A stretch of 12,757 bases of DNA from JBIOJB01 sp044450465 (lineage in GTDB: Bacteria; Chloroflexota; Dormibacteria; Dormibacterales; Dormibacteraceae): positions 1 to 12,757 of the forward strand of contig JBIOJB010000087.1 in NCBI GenBank assembly GCA_044450465.1, read 5' to 3'. Shown here one piece after another: positions 6,877-12,757 of this stretch (positions are counted from its first letter, which is position 1; each line of letters begins with the position of its first letter). The notes beneath the pieces are model-generated. The model made no database searches. It had not been told where the DNA came from and saw only the letters and a list, made by a program, of their open reading frames with translations. The position numbers were made by a program, and so were the translations under genes.

Positions 6877-6951
6877 TGGTGGGCGGCATTGGGTTTGAAC
6901 CAATGACCTCTTGCGTGTGAGGCAAGCGCTCTCCCGCTGAGCTAGCCGCCC
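6877..6951 (-). tRNA. tRNA-Val (anticodon CAC)
   Basis: The acceptor GGGCGGC/GCCGCCC is perfectly paired, the D stem is GCTC/GAGC, the anticodon stem is CTTGC/GCAAG with loop CTCACAC (anticodon at 6917-6919), and the T arm is ATTGG-TTCAAAC-CCAAT. Discriminator A is at 6880, and the next three bases read CCA (6877-6879), so the tail may be encoded. It reads GUG codons and is the first tRNA of the pair. Confidence 0.94.
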
Positions 6952-6963
6952 AAGGGAGACATC

Positions 6964-6969
6964 ATTCTA
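6964..6969 (-). promoter_or_regulatory. -10 box of the tRNA-Val/tRNA-Glu promoter
   Basis: TAGAAT on the minus strand matches TATAAT at five of six bases and ends 12 nt before the mature tRNA-Val 5' end, leaving a short leader for RNase P. The -35 region (CTGGTC at 17 bp) is poor. Confidence 0.55.
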
Positions 6970-7061
6970 CCCAGGCCGTTCGCTCCGACCAGTTTGACTG
7001 CCTCTCCGACCAAAATCTGGGACTTTACTGTGCAAATTCGGCCGATTCGCGTGGTAGCTTC

Positions 7062-7253
7062 ATGGCCTCGATGAGTTCGTTCATGTGCTGGTTGACGCAT
7101 CGCCGGGAGCGCGAGATCCTGCTGGCGGGGATCCTGCCCTGGGGTCTGGATGCCGTCGTCTTCTGCTGGCGCTGCGACCGCATGCGCGGGCGGTCGGTCC
7201 GGGTGCTGGAGCTCAAGCCGGTCCCGATCTGGAATCGCGACGGGCTGATCTAG
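7062..7253 (+). CDS. possible small protein with a CWRC pair, unknown
   Basis: 63-residue frame beginning MASMSSFMCWLTHRRERE, followed by the hydrophobic stretch ILLAGILPWGLDAVVFCW, then CDRMRGRSVRVLELKPVPIW. Cys35 and Cys38 form a C-x-x-C pair, with another Cys at 9. About nine of ten codons end in G or C, like the real genes here, which is the main reason to keep it. No Shine-Dalgarno sequence and no convincing promoter are seen. Its last 41 nt overlap, tail to tail, the end of the ABC exporter gene. I do not recognise the family, and a chance frame remains possible. Confidence 0.45.
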   Translation: MASMSSFMCWLTHRREREILLAGILPWGLDAVVFCWRCDRMRGRSVRVLELKPVPIWNRDGLI

Positions 7254-9327
7254 CCGCCGGCACGCCGTTTACGTCAGCCGGGTCGTCTTCGGGCACGATG
7301 TCCTCGCCGGTGTAAGCGGAAGCCTGCATCCTGAACAACCGCGCGTAGCGCCCGTCCAACCTCATCAACTCCTCGTGGGTGCCCTCCTCGACGAGGCGCC
7401 CGTGCTCCAGGAAGACGATTCGGTCGGCCCGCCGCACGGTCGAAAACCGGTGCGAGATGTAGACAGCTGTACGCCCCTCCGTCAGCGACCGCAGGCGCTC
7501 GAAGAGGTCGTACTCGGCCTGGGCGTCGAGCGCCGAGGTCGGCTCGTCCAGGAGCAGGATCTTTGCGTCGCGCATGAACGCCCGCGCCAGCGCGACCTTC
7601 TGCCACTCACCTCCCGATAGATTCACGCCCGCGTCAAACCACTTGCCGAGCGCCGTGTCGTAGCCGTCGGGAAGTTTGGCGATCAGCTCGTCGGCGCCCG
7701 CGCGCCGGCCGGCGGTGGTGATCGCCTCGCGATCGGAGATCTGAGCCACGTCTCCAAGGCCGATGTTCTCGGATGCCGTGGCCTGGTAATCGACGTAATC
7801 CTGGAACATCGCCCCGATCTGCTTGCGCAGCTCGGCCGGGTCGAGGTCACGCAGATCCACCCCATCGATCAGGATCCGCCCCTCGAGCGGGTCGTAGAGC
7901 CGGCAGATCAGCTTGAAGAGCGTCGTCTTGCCGGCTCCGTTGCGCCCGACCACGGCCAGCGTTTCGCCGGGCTTGACGGTGAAGCTGAGTCCGACCAGCG
8001 CGGCCTTCTCCGCTCCCGGATACGCGAAGGTGACGTTGTCGAACCGGATCTCGCCCTTGAACGGTTCCGGCAGCCTGGCCGGTTTTGCGGCGACCGGCAT
8101 CGTGGGTTCCACGGCCAGCAGCTCGAACAGGTTGTTGAGGTAGAGGTTGTGCTCGTACATCCCTGAGAAGCCGCCGAGGATGCCCTGGATCGAACCCTGG
8201 ACCGACTGCGCGGCCGCCGTATAGAGGGTCAGGTCGCCCAGCGTCAGCCTGCCGGCGATGGCCTGAAGCGCAACGTAGAGATAGGTCAGCGACGTCGCGA
8301 TGGTGCTGAGGTTTCCCCACCCGAACCCGGTGAGGTAGCGCCGAACGAGCTGGCCGCGCTGGCTGCCGTAAAACGCGTCGGCGATCAGGCGATAGCGATC
8401 CACGAAGTACCCGCCGAGCCCGAAAAGCTTCACCTCTTTGGCGAACGAATCGGTCGTGACCAGGCTGACCAGGTAGTTCATCCTGCGCAGGAGGCGTGAG
8501 CCCCACCGGGCGATGTTGTAGCCACGCCACCCATATCGCGTGTCGGCGATGAACGCGGGAATCGGCGAGACGAGGGCGAGCAGGGCGAGCAGCGGGCTCA
8601 CGCCGATGAGCAAGGCGATCATGGTGATGAAGGTCAGCAGCGTCTGGACCAGGCCAAATGCGGTCGAGATCATGAGCACCGGCCGGTTGATCGAGTCGGT
8701 CTGCGCGCGGCGGAGCAGGTCGTAGGACGCGGGGTCCTCGTAGAATGCGAGGTCCAGGCCCGCCGCCTTCTGCATGACCTGCAGCTGGATGCGCATCGCG
8801 ACCGAGTTCTGCAGCAGCTGCTGGGTGATGTTCCGGATCGTGCCGAGCAACGCTGTCAGGGCAAACAGGGCCAGCTGCACGATGGCCAGGAAGACGATCC
8901 CGCCCACCGCGGAGAAGACCGGCGTGTGCCACGGCCCAAGCGAGAAGGTCTCCTGGTCCGGGAGGTGGAACTTGTTGATCGCGATGCCCTGGACGACCGC
9001 GTTGATGAGCAGCTTTGAGGTGTAGGCGGCAGCGGCCGGGATGACCCCGGCGATGGCCGTCGTGACGAAAAGGCCCAGGGTCGTCGCAGGGCTGGCCTCC
9101 CAAACGAGTTTCAGGACCCGCGGCAGAGCAGCGGTGGTGCCGAGAACGGACTGCTTGAGGTTGAGCCAGCGGCCCTTCAGATCCTTCGGCCCCGTCGGCT
9201 CTGGAGGCGGTTCGATGACCGAGTCGCCGGTCAGCCCGCTGTTGGCGGGCCCGGTGTCGGGCTTGCGCCGCCTTCCGGTCCACCAGTGGAACGTGGGCGG
9301 TCCAGAGCTGGGCGGCATCATCCCCAT
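7213..9327 (-). CDS. ABC exporter, fused permease and ATPase (half-transporter)
   Basis: 704-residue inner-membrane half-transporter, probably working as a dimer. A Pro-rich cytoplasmic head (1-60) precedes a transmembrane domain of several helices (about 80-400), including GIVFLAIVQLALFALTALLG and the helices between about 215 and 260. The ATPase domain (about 424-665) has Walker A GRNGAGKTT (461-469), the Q-loop Gln509, signature LSGGEWQ (570-576), Walker B ILLLDEP (590-596) and switch His626, so it should be active. The signature has Glu where many have Gln, a variant common in lipid/peptide-type exporters. The substrate is unknown; no peptide precursor or partner subunit lies next to it. 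The ATG lacks a ribosome site but a TAACCT box ends 7 nt before it. The last 41 nt overlap a small opposing frame. Confidence 0.93.
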   Translation of the reverse strand: MGMMPPSSGPPTFHWWTGRRRKPDTGPANSGLTGDSVIEPPPEPTGPKDLKGRWLNLKQSVLGTTAALPRVLKLVWEASPATTLGLFVTTAIAGVIPAAAAYTSKLLINAVVQGIAINKFHLPDQETFSLGPWHTPVFSAVGGIVFLAIVQLALFALTALLGTIRNITQQLLQNSVAMRIQLQVMQKAAGLDLAFYEDPASYDLLRRAQTDSINRPVLMISTAFGLVQTLLTFITMIALLIGVSPLLALLALVSPIPAFIADTRYGWRGYNIARWGSRLLRRMNYLVSLVTTDSFAKEVKLFGLGGYFVDRYRLIADAFYGSQRGQLVRRYLTGFGWGNLSTIATSLTYLYVALQAIAGRLTLGDLTLYTAAAQSVQGSIQGILGGFSGMYEHNLYLNNLFELLAVEPTMPVAAKPARLPEPFKGEIRFDNVTFAYPGAEKAALVGLSFTVKPGETLAVVGRNGAGKTTLFKLICRLYDPLEGRILIDGVDLRDLDPAELRKQIGAMFQDYVDYQATASENIGLGDVAQISDREAITTAGRRAGADELIAKLPDGYDTALGKWFDAGVNLSGGEWQKVALARAFMRDAKILLLDEPTSALDAQAEYDLFERLRSLTEGRTAVYISHRFSTVRRADRIVFLEHGRLVEEGTHEELMRLDGRYARLFRMQASAYTGEDIVPEDDPADVNGVPAARSARRDSRSGPA

Positions 9328-9334
9328 TGGAGTG

Positions 9335-9340
9335 AGGTTA
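9335..9340 (-). promoter_or_regulatory. candidate -10 box for the ABC exporter
   Basis: TAACCT on the minus strand ends 7 nt before ATG 9327, so the transcript could start at the ATG. No ribosome site is seen before 9327, 9321 or 9318. The -35 region is not convincing. Confidence 0.35.
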
Positions 9341-9370
9341 GTGGAGCGGTCATCTCCTTCCCATACCCGC

Positions 9371-9400
9371 TTGACTTCTCGGCCATTGCAGCGTAATTAT
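9371..9400 (+). promoter_or_regulatory. strong sigma-70-like promoter for the gene at 9407, leaderless
   Basis: TTGACT (9371-9376, five of six) is followed after 18 bp by AATTAT (9395-9400), or after 17 bp by TAATTA. The standard 6-7 nt from the -10 box puts the first transcribed base on, or next to, the A of the ATG at 9407. No ribosome site exists. The sequence TAATTATG is directly repeated at 9394-9401 and 9402-9409, the second copy supplying the ATG. Confidence 0.65.
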
Positions 9401-9406
9401 GTAATT

Positions 9407-9826
9407 ATGAACGAACAAGAACTCGGATCGATCAAAGGTTGGTTTGCCGGAAGGCTCCCGGACGGCTGGTTCACGGGGGTGGAGGTCACGGTCGAGGACG
9501 ATCAGATCGTGGTCCTGGGCGCGCTGCCCGAGCTCAAGCTCGGCTCGACCCCGGAGGAGAAAGAGGGCGCCGCGGCCGGCCGGATTGCCCGCTTTCGCGA
9601 GGAGACCCGCGGCGATCGCATCGGCATCGCACGTGAGGCCGAGGAGCGCTTCCACAAGTACGTCACGTGGGGCGCCAAGCTCGGCGGCGTGACCAAGCGC
9701 TTCAACGCTGGAGGCGGTGGCCGGTCTGGCGGTGAGCGCCGGGTGATGATCGGCCGGGCATGGCGACGCGGGCGCTGGCACCGCGGCCAGGCTCCAGCCG
9801 CCGAATCCCAGTCGCAGGTTTTCTAG
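9407..9826 (+). CDS. small protein of unknown function with basic tail
   Basis: 139 residues, soluble. The first 95 residues look like a compact domain: an N-terminal helix and GWFAGRLPDGWFTGVEVTV, then a strand IVVLGALPELK. A charged helix follows, GRIARFREETRGDRIGIARE, leading to EERFHKYVTWGAKLGG. My recollection is that longer actinobacterial proteins share the RFREETR...IAREAE region, but I cannot confirm that. The C-terminal 45 residues are Gly/Arg-rich (GGGGRSGGERR, AWRRGRWHRG) and may bind nucleic acid or be disordered. The ATG is fixed by the promoter directly upstream. Upstream in-frame codons to 9041 lie antisense inside the ABC gene and are not used. It converges with the methyltransferase gene, sharing a CTAG that is the stop for both. 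Confidence 0.75.
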   Translation: MNEQELGSIKGWFAGRLPDGWFTGVEVTVEDDQIVVLGALPELKLGSTPEEKEGAAAGRIARFREETRGDRIGIAREAEERFHKYVTWGAKLGGVTKRFNAGGGGRSGGERRVMIGRAWRRGRWHRGQAPAAESQSQVF

Positions 9827-10368
9827 GCCGGTGGCTCGGCGGCCAGCAGGCTGACCGCCGAGTAGATGCTGCCGAGGTGGCGGCTCGGGATGGTTCGGAC
9901 GAGGCGCGTCTTTTCGAACCCGGCCTGAGCCGCCATCCTCTCCCAGCTGGCATAAGAGAAGGGATGCGGGACCCACGGATTGCCGCGGTCCGAGCCGTAC
10001 TCGACCATGACCAGGCGTCCGCCCGGCCGCAACATCCCGCGGACCAGAGCCAGCACCGGTAGCTTCTCGCGCACAAAGTGCAAAGAGTTGGCCATCAACA
10101 CTCCGTCGAGGCCTTCCAGCTTCATCGGCCGGGTGAAATCGGCGGCCACCGTAGTCAGCGTCACGCCTGGGAAACGCCGTGCCATCTCCTCGCCCATCCC
10201 AGACAAGGCGCGAGCGTCCCTGTCCACGGCCGTGATGTGGGCTCTAGGGCCAAGCAGCTCCGCAAGCGCCAGCGTGAACGCTCCCTCGCCCGCGCCGAGG
10301 TCGGCCCACCGGCCGGCACGTTCGCCGACAACGCCTTCGAGCAGCCCGACGAGATCCGAGTGGTTCAA
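9823..10368 (-). CDS. class I SAM-dependent methyltransferase
   Basis: 181-residue Rossmann-fold methyltransferase. Motif I is WADLGAGEGAFTLALAE (21-37), the acidic ribose-binding residue is Asp49 in ITAVDRD, motif II/III lies around AADFTR and LDGVLMANSLHFV (87-99), and LRPGGRLVMVEY (113-124) matches the post-I strands. The acceptor substrate is unknown. The start is TTG, 12 nt after the hydrolase stop, with no ribosome site. The beginning MNHSDLVGLL agrees with relatives as I recall them. The upstream stop TAG lies in the same frame four codons earlier, so stop readthrough would fuse the two proteins. It is second gene of the operon and likely depends on coupling for translation. Its stop overlaps the opposing gene's stop by 4 nt. 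Confidence 0.88.
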   Translation of the reverse strand: MNHSDLVGLLEGVVGERAGRWADLGAGEGAFTLALAELLGPRAHITAVDRDARALSGMGEEMARRFPGVTLTTVAADFTRPMKLEGLDGVLMANSLHFVREKLPVLALVRGMLRPGGRLVMVEYGSDRGNPWVPHPFSYASWERMAAQAGFEKTRLVRTIPSRHLGSIYSAVSLLAAEPPA

Positions 10369-10380
10369 CTGGTCGCGACG

Positions 10381-11007
10381 CTAGATCGAATCGACGATCT
10401 CGCGCATGGCGGCAATCTCGTCGGGGCTCACCTCGTGGCCCATGCCCGGGTAGAGCCTCACCGTCACGCTCGCTCCCATGCGCTCGAGCCACTCACCCGC
10501 CTGCGTGACTCGATCCTTGGGGATGAAGGGATCGACGTCGCTGCACCCGAGGAACGCCGGCGTGCCGTCGAACCGGCCCGGGTAGTCGTGCGGCGTGCCG
10601 TCGGGACCGATCAACCCACCGCTGAGGCCGAACACCGCACCGTAACGCCGAGCATTGCGAGCCGCGAATTCGAGGGTGAGGCACGCGCCTTGAGAAAAGC
10701 CGAGGAGCATGATCCTCTCCGCCGGGATCACGGCCTCTGCCCGCGCGACGAGTGATGAGACGGCCTGGAGCGCGGAGCTCAGATAGGGCTCGTTGCTGTC
10801 GAGCGGCGCGGTGAACGGGTTCGGATACCACGCGTTGTTCGGCGCCTGGGGCGCCAGGTACGCGACGCCCTCAGCCTTCAGCTCAGGGGCGATCGTGAGG
10901 ATGTCCTGAGCAGTCGCGCCTCGCCCGTGGACCATAATCATCGCCTTGCGCGCCGAGGCGAGCGGTTCACCAGCTTCAAAGACGCGATAGGCGCCTGGCT
11001 CGTTCAT
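10381..11007 (-). CDS. alpha/beta-hydrolase of the phospholipase/carboxylesterase family
   Basis: 208-residue cytoplasmic serine hydrolase, normal length for the family. The oxyanion segment is MIMVHGRGATAQD (23-35), the nucleophile elbow GFSQG has Ser105, the acid is Asp159 in SDVDPFIP, and the base is His191 in GMGHEVSP, so the triad is complete. The family includes broad-range esterases and MhqD-type hydrolases linked to quinone stress; which one this is cannot be told from sequence. First gene of an operon with the methyltransferase. It is divergent from the reductase at 11031 across only 23 bp, with overlapping -10 boxes 9 nt from each start codon. Confidence 0.9.
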   Translation of the reverse strand: MNEPGAYRVFEAGEPLASARKAMIMVHGRGATAQDILTIAPELKAEGVAYLAPQAPNNAWYPNPFTAPLDSNEPYLSSALQAVSSLVARAEAVIPAERIMLLGFSQGACLTLEFAARNARRYGAVFGLSGGLIGPDGTPHDYPGRFDGTPAFLGCSDVDPFIPKDRVTQAGEWLERMGASVTVRLYPGMGHEVSPDEIAAMREIVDSI

Positions 11008-11015
11008 CGCCTGCG

Positions 11016-11022
11016 TAGTATG
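11016..11022. promoter_or_regulatory. shared -10 region of a bidirectional promoter
   Basis: TAGTAT (11016-11021, plus strand) ends 9 nt before GTG 11031, and CATACT (11022-11017, minus strand) ends 9 nt before ATG 11007. Each matches TATAAT at four of six bases. The two boxes share five base pairs. Any -35 elements would lie inside the opposite coding regions. Confidence 0.45.
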
Positions 11023-11030
11023 ACCACGGC

Positions 11031-12086
11031 GTGAGCGGCACCTTCACCTACTCCAACCCGAGAATCATCCACTGGGGCGCCGGTTCGGTGGAGCGGCTCG
11101 GGGAGGAGCTGACGCGACTCGATGCGGGGCGCATTCTCCTGCTGACCACACGGTCCATCGCCGGCGACCAGGCGCTGCAAGGCGCGGTGCGAGCCGCCAT
11201 GGCCCAGGCGGTCATCGCGGCCTCGGCCGTCGTCGGGCAGCACGCTCCGCTCGGTGAGATCGAGGCGGCGGTGGAGACCGCTGCCGCGGCGCGTGTCGAC
11301 GGCGTCGTGAGTTTCGGTGGAGGCAGCGTGATCGACGCGGCCAAGATCGTGTCGGTCAAGTTGGCGGACCGTGACGGTCGCGAAGGGCGCGCCCTCCCCC
11401 ACATCGCAATTCCGACCACGCTTTCGGTCGCCGAGCTCGCCGCCGGCGCCGGCTTCACGAATGAGGCCGGCGACAAGGCGGGCATGCGCGACCCGCGGCT
11501 GATGCCGGAGTGCGTCATCTACGACGCCGAGCTGACGCTCGCCACCCCCATCCGGCTCTGGCTCTCCACGGGGATCCGGGCCCTGGATCACGCGGTCGAA
11601 GCGTTCCTGGCCGCAGGCGAGCATCCTTTTTCGGACGTGATGGCGCTCGAGTCGATTCGCCGTCTGATGGCGTCGCTGCCGCGTACCAAGGTGTCGCCCG
11701 GCGACGCGAGCCTTCGCGTCGAGAATCAGCTGGCAGCCTGGTTCTCTTTCACGCTGCCGGGTGAATCCGCGTCGGGGCTCAGCCATGTCATGGGCAAGCA
11801 GATCGGGGCCCGGCACGGCATCCCACACGGCGTCACCTCCTGCCTGCTGATGCCGCACGTGATGCGCTACCTGGCCCGCGCGCGTCCCGATCGAATGGCC
11901 GCGCTGGCGGAGGTGACTGGCGACGACCCACCCGCCAGGGTGGAGCATCTCATCGCGCTCTTGGGGCTGCCCCAGCACATCGCAGACTTCCACGTCGGAG
12001 AGGCGGACCTGACGCGTGCCGCGTCCGAGCTGGCCGGGAAGTATCCGGCGGCTGACCTGTTGAGGATCTACCTGGCGGCGCTGTAA
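11031..12086 (+). CDS. iron-type alcohol dehydrogenase family, maleylacetate-reductase-like
   Basis: 351-residue NAD(P)-dependent dehydrogenase of the group III alcohol dehydrogenase superfamily. The nucleotide site is SFGGGSVIDAAK (94-105), IPTTLSVAEL (127-136) follows, and the helical half has STGIRALDHAVEAF (179-192), His252 in GLSHVMG and His266 in HGIPHG. Metal-dependent members have Asp where this protein has Arg183 (GIRALDHAVE), so one of four usual ligands is missing. That fits maleylacetate reductases, which also lack a full metal site. Maleylacetate reduction feeds ring-cleavage products into 3-oxoadipate, but no ring-cleaving gene is visible here. The start is GTG, 9 nt after a -10-like box, giving a very short leader. 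It ends 10 nt from the stop of the converging acetyltransferase gene. Confidence 0.88.
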   Translation: MSGTFTYSNPRIIHWGAGSVERLGEELTRLDAGRILLLTTRSIAGDQALQGAVRAAMAQAVIAASAVVGQHAPLGEIEAAVETAAAARVDGVVSFGGGSVIDAAKIVSVKLADRDGREGRALPHIAIPTTLSVAELAAGAGFTNEAGDKAGMRDPRLMPECVIYDAELTLATPIRLWLSTGIRALDHAVEAFLAAGEHPFSDVMALESIRRLMASLPRTKVSPGDASLRVENQLAAWFSFTLPGESASGLSHVMGKQIGARHGIPHGVTSCLLMPHVMRYLARARPDRMAALAEVTGDDPPARVEHLIALLGLPQHIADFHVGEADLTRAASELAGKYPAADLLRIYLAAL

Positions 12087-12096
12087 GCCCGCGCGA

Positions 12097-12582
12097 TCAG
12101 TGCCGGATGGTGCGGGAAAGCCGCAGCGACGAACCCGGCCTCACGGACAGGACGGACTGCGCCGCCTGGACCAGGGCCGGATCCGCGCCCAGGGCCGGCT
12201 GGACCCTCAGCCAGTGGCAGACGGCGAGCGTGGCGCTCGCGAAGTGCAGGGCGGGCATGAATCCAACCGGCCGGACGGCCTTCTCGGCCGGAATGGCAAC
12301 GCTGCCGATCCACATCCGCGTCAAACCGGCCGCGCGCCCCCCGCCGGTGATGCCACGCAGGAGGGCGCTGAAAACACCGCGGCGCCGGTGCTCGGGGAGC
12401 GTTACGCAGTTCCAGATGTAGCCCTCGCCCGGACCGGGAGACAGCCTGACCTGGATCTCACCGATCCACTCGGGGCCGCTGGAGAGCCAGCCGTAGCCGG
12501 CCAGATCGCCGCCCACCCGGGCTTCAAAGCACTGGCACCCTCGAGCCAGCCTGGACGCCACCAGGTCACCTTCATGGCCCAT
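12097..12582 (-). CDS. GNAT-family N-acetyltransferase, true start probably further upstream
   Basis: 161 residues from the first ATG. The acetyl-CoA site is in WNCVTLPEHRRRGVFSALL (57-75), and strands FEARVGGDLAGYGWLS and TRMWIGSVAI are typical of the fold. The acetyl acceptor is unknown. The first strand and helix of the domain (IAVQVTEVRSSAADAIARAM) lie before this ATG, in the same open frame, with about 85% G+C at third positions. No ATG, GTG or TTG exists between the in-frame stop at 12736-12738 and 12582. A CTG at 12697-12699 overlaps the upstream gene's TGA as CTGA and would give 200 residues. Either an unusual start or an early sequence error is likely. It converges on the reductase gene. 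Confidence 0.78.
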   Translation of the reverse strand: MGHEGDLVASRLARGCQCFEARVGGDLAGYGWLSSGPEWIGEIQVRLSPGPGEGYIWNCVTLPEHRRRGVFSALLRGITGGGRAAGLTRMWIGSVAIPAEKAVRPVGFMPALHFASATLAVCHWLRVQPALGADPALVQAAQSVLSVRPGSSLRLSRTIRH

Positions 12583-12695
12583 GGCGCGCGCGATCGCGTC
12601 GGCGGCGCTGGAGCGAACTTCCGTGACCTGGACCGCGATGGGATCCGAGGCGGGCGGCGGGTTTTTCAGGTCCGCCGCCCACAGAGTGCTTTGGA

Positions 12696-12757
12696 TCAGA
12701 ATCGGAAGAAGAGCTGGCGCACCTTGTCGATCACCTCAGGGTCGCCCGATGCCGAGC
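12696..12757 (-). CDS. C-terminal end of an upstream gene (19 codons in window)
   Basis: The frame ending SGDPEVIDKVRQLFFRF and TGA at 12696-12698 runs in from the right edge. 16 of 19 codons end in G or C, so it looks like the tail of a real protein rather than noise. The product cannot be recognised from this fragment. Its stop sits against the probable beginning of the acetyltransferase, which suggests an operon. Confidence 0.5.
   Translation of the reverse strand, partial: SASGDPEVIDKVRQLFFRF

Noticed and set aside
6664..6906. 80-codon plus-strand frame over the tRNA genes
   Set aside because: It crosses two clear tRNA cloverleafs on the other strand.
7025..7216. 63-codon minus-strand frame opposite the CWRC small frame
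   Set aside because: Its translation is Arg/Ser-rich with no structure, and the plus-strand frame has the better codon pattern.
7847..9283. 478-codon second minus-strand frame inside the ABC exporter
   Set aside because: The exporter frame carries all the ATPase motifs; this frame is Arg/Ala/Pro-rich shadow sequence.
11004..11993. 329-codon minus-strand frame across the reductase gene
   Set aside because: It lies antisense to a well-supported dehydrogenase with intact motifs; long shadow frames are expected at high GC.

Overview
The window is a stretch of GC-rich bacterial chromosome (third codon positions of the real genes are roughly 80-90% G+C). It carries about fourteen protein genes, two of them cut by the window edges, and two tRNA genes. 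The mix of an AidB-type acyl-CoA dehydrogenase, a coenzyme-F420-type luciferase-like oxidoreductase, a DinB-fold protein and several start codons with no Shine-Dalgarno sequence fits an actinobacterium or a Chloroflexota/Dormibacterota-like soil lineage. This placement is inferred from gene content and style only. I see no insertion sequence, integrase, CRISPR array, phage gene or recognisable defence cassette, and no gene-free stretch longer than 300 bases.

Layout. (1) 1-1914, minus strand: a flavin/F420 oxidoreductase overlaps by 8 nt the start of an AidB-like acyl-CoA dehydrogenase, which leaves the window on the left. (2) 2015-4037, minus strand: two cell-envelope proteins, a putative beta-propeller lipoprotein followed by a single-pass protein with an external coiled coil. 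A small lipoprotein gene (4150-4596, plus strand) diverges from them. (3) 4601-5218, minus strand: a conserved-looking protein of unknown function, divergent from a DinB-fold gene and a cupin gene on the plus strand (5355-6391). The cupin gene appears to carry a one-base frameshift near its end, and it faces a tiny two-helix membrane protein gene. (4) 6797-6951, minus strand: a tRNA-Val(CAC)/tRNA-Glu(CTC) pair with a candidate -10 box in front. (5) 7062-7253: a small plausible ORF running tail to tail into a complete half-size ABC exporter (7213-9327, minus strand). (6) 9407-9826: a small protein gene whose promoter sits so close that transcription should begin at the ATG. (7) 9823-11007, minus strand: a methyltransferase and a serine hydrolase in one operon. 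They diverge, across only 23 bp, from an alcohol dehydrogenase/maleylacetate-reductase-like gene (11031-12086). (8) 12097-12757, minus strand: a GNAT acetyltransferase with no standard start codon at its apparent N-terminus, preceded by the last 19 codons of another gene.

How the parts may work together. The hydrolase, methyltransferase and maleylacetate-reductase-like enzyme could be a small detoxification or aromatic-breakdown unit, but no ring-cleaving enzyme is present here. The oxidoreductase/AidB pair is probably translationally coupled. The rest is housekeeping or envelope material. The best leads are structural: a 23-bp bidirectional promoter with overlapping -10 boxes, several predicted leaderless starts, a frameshift whose corrected end is backed by an intergenic hairpin, and a possible papain-like permuted fold in the unknown protein at 4601-5218. 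Nothing here amounts to a clear undescribed system.
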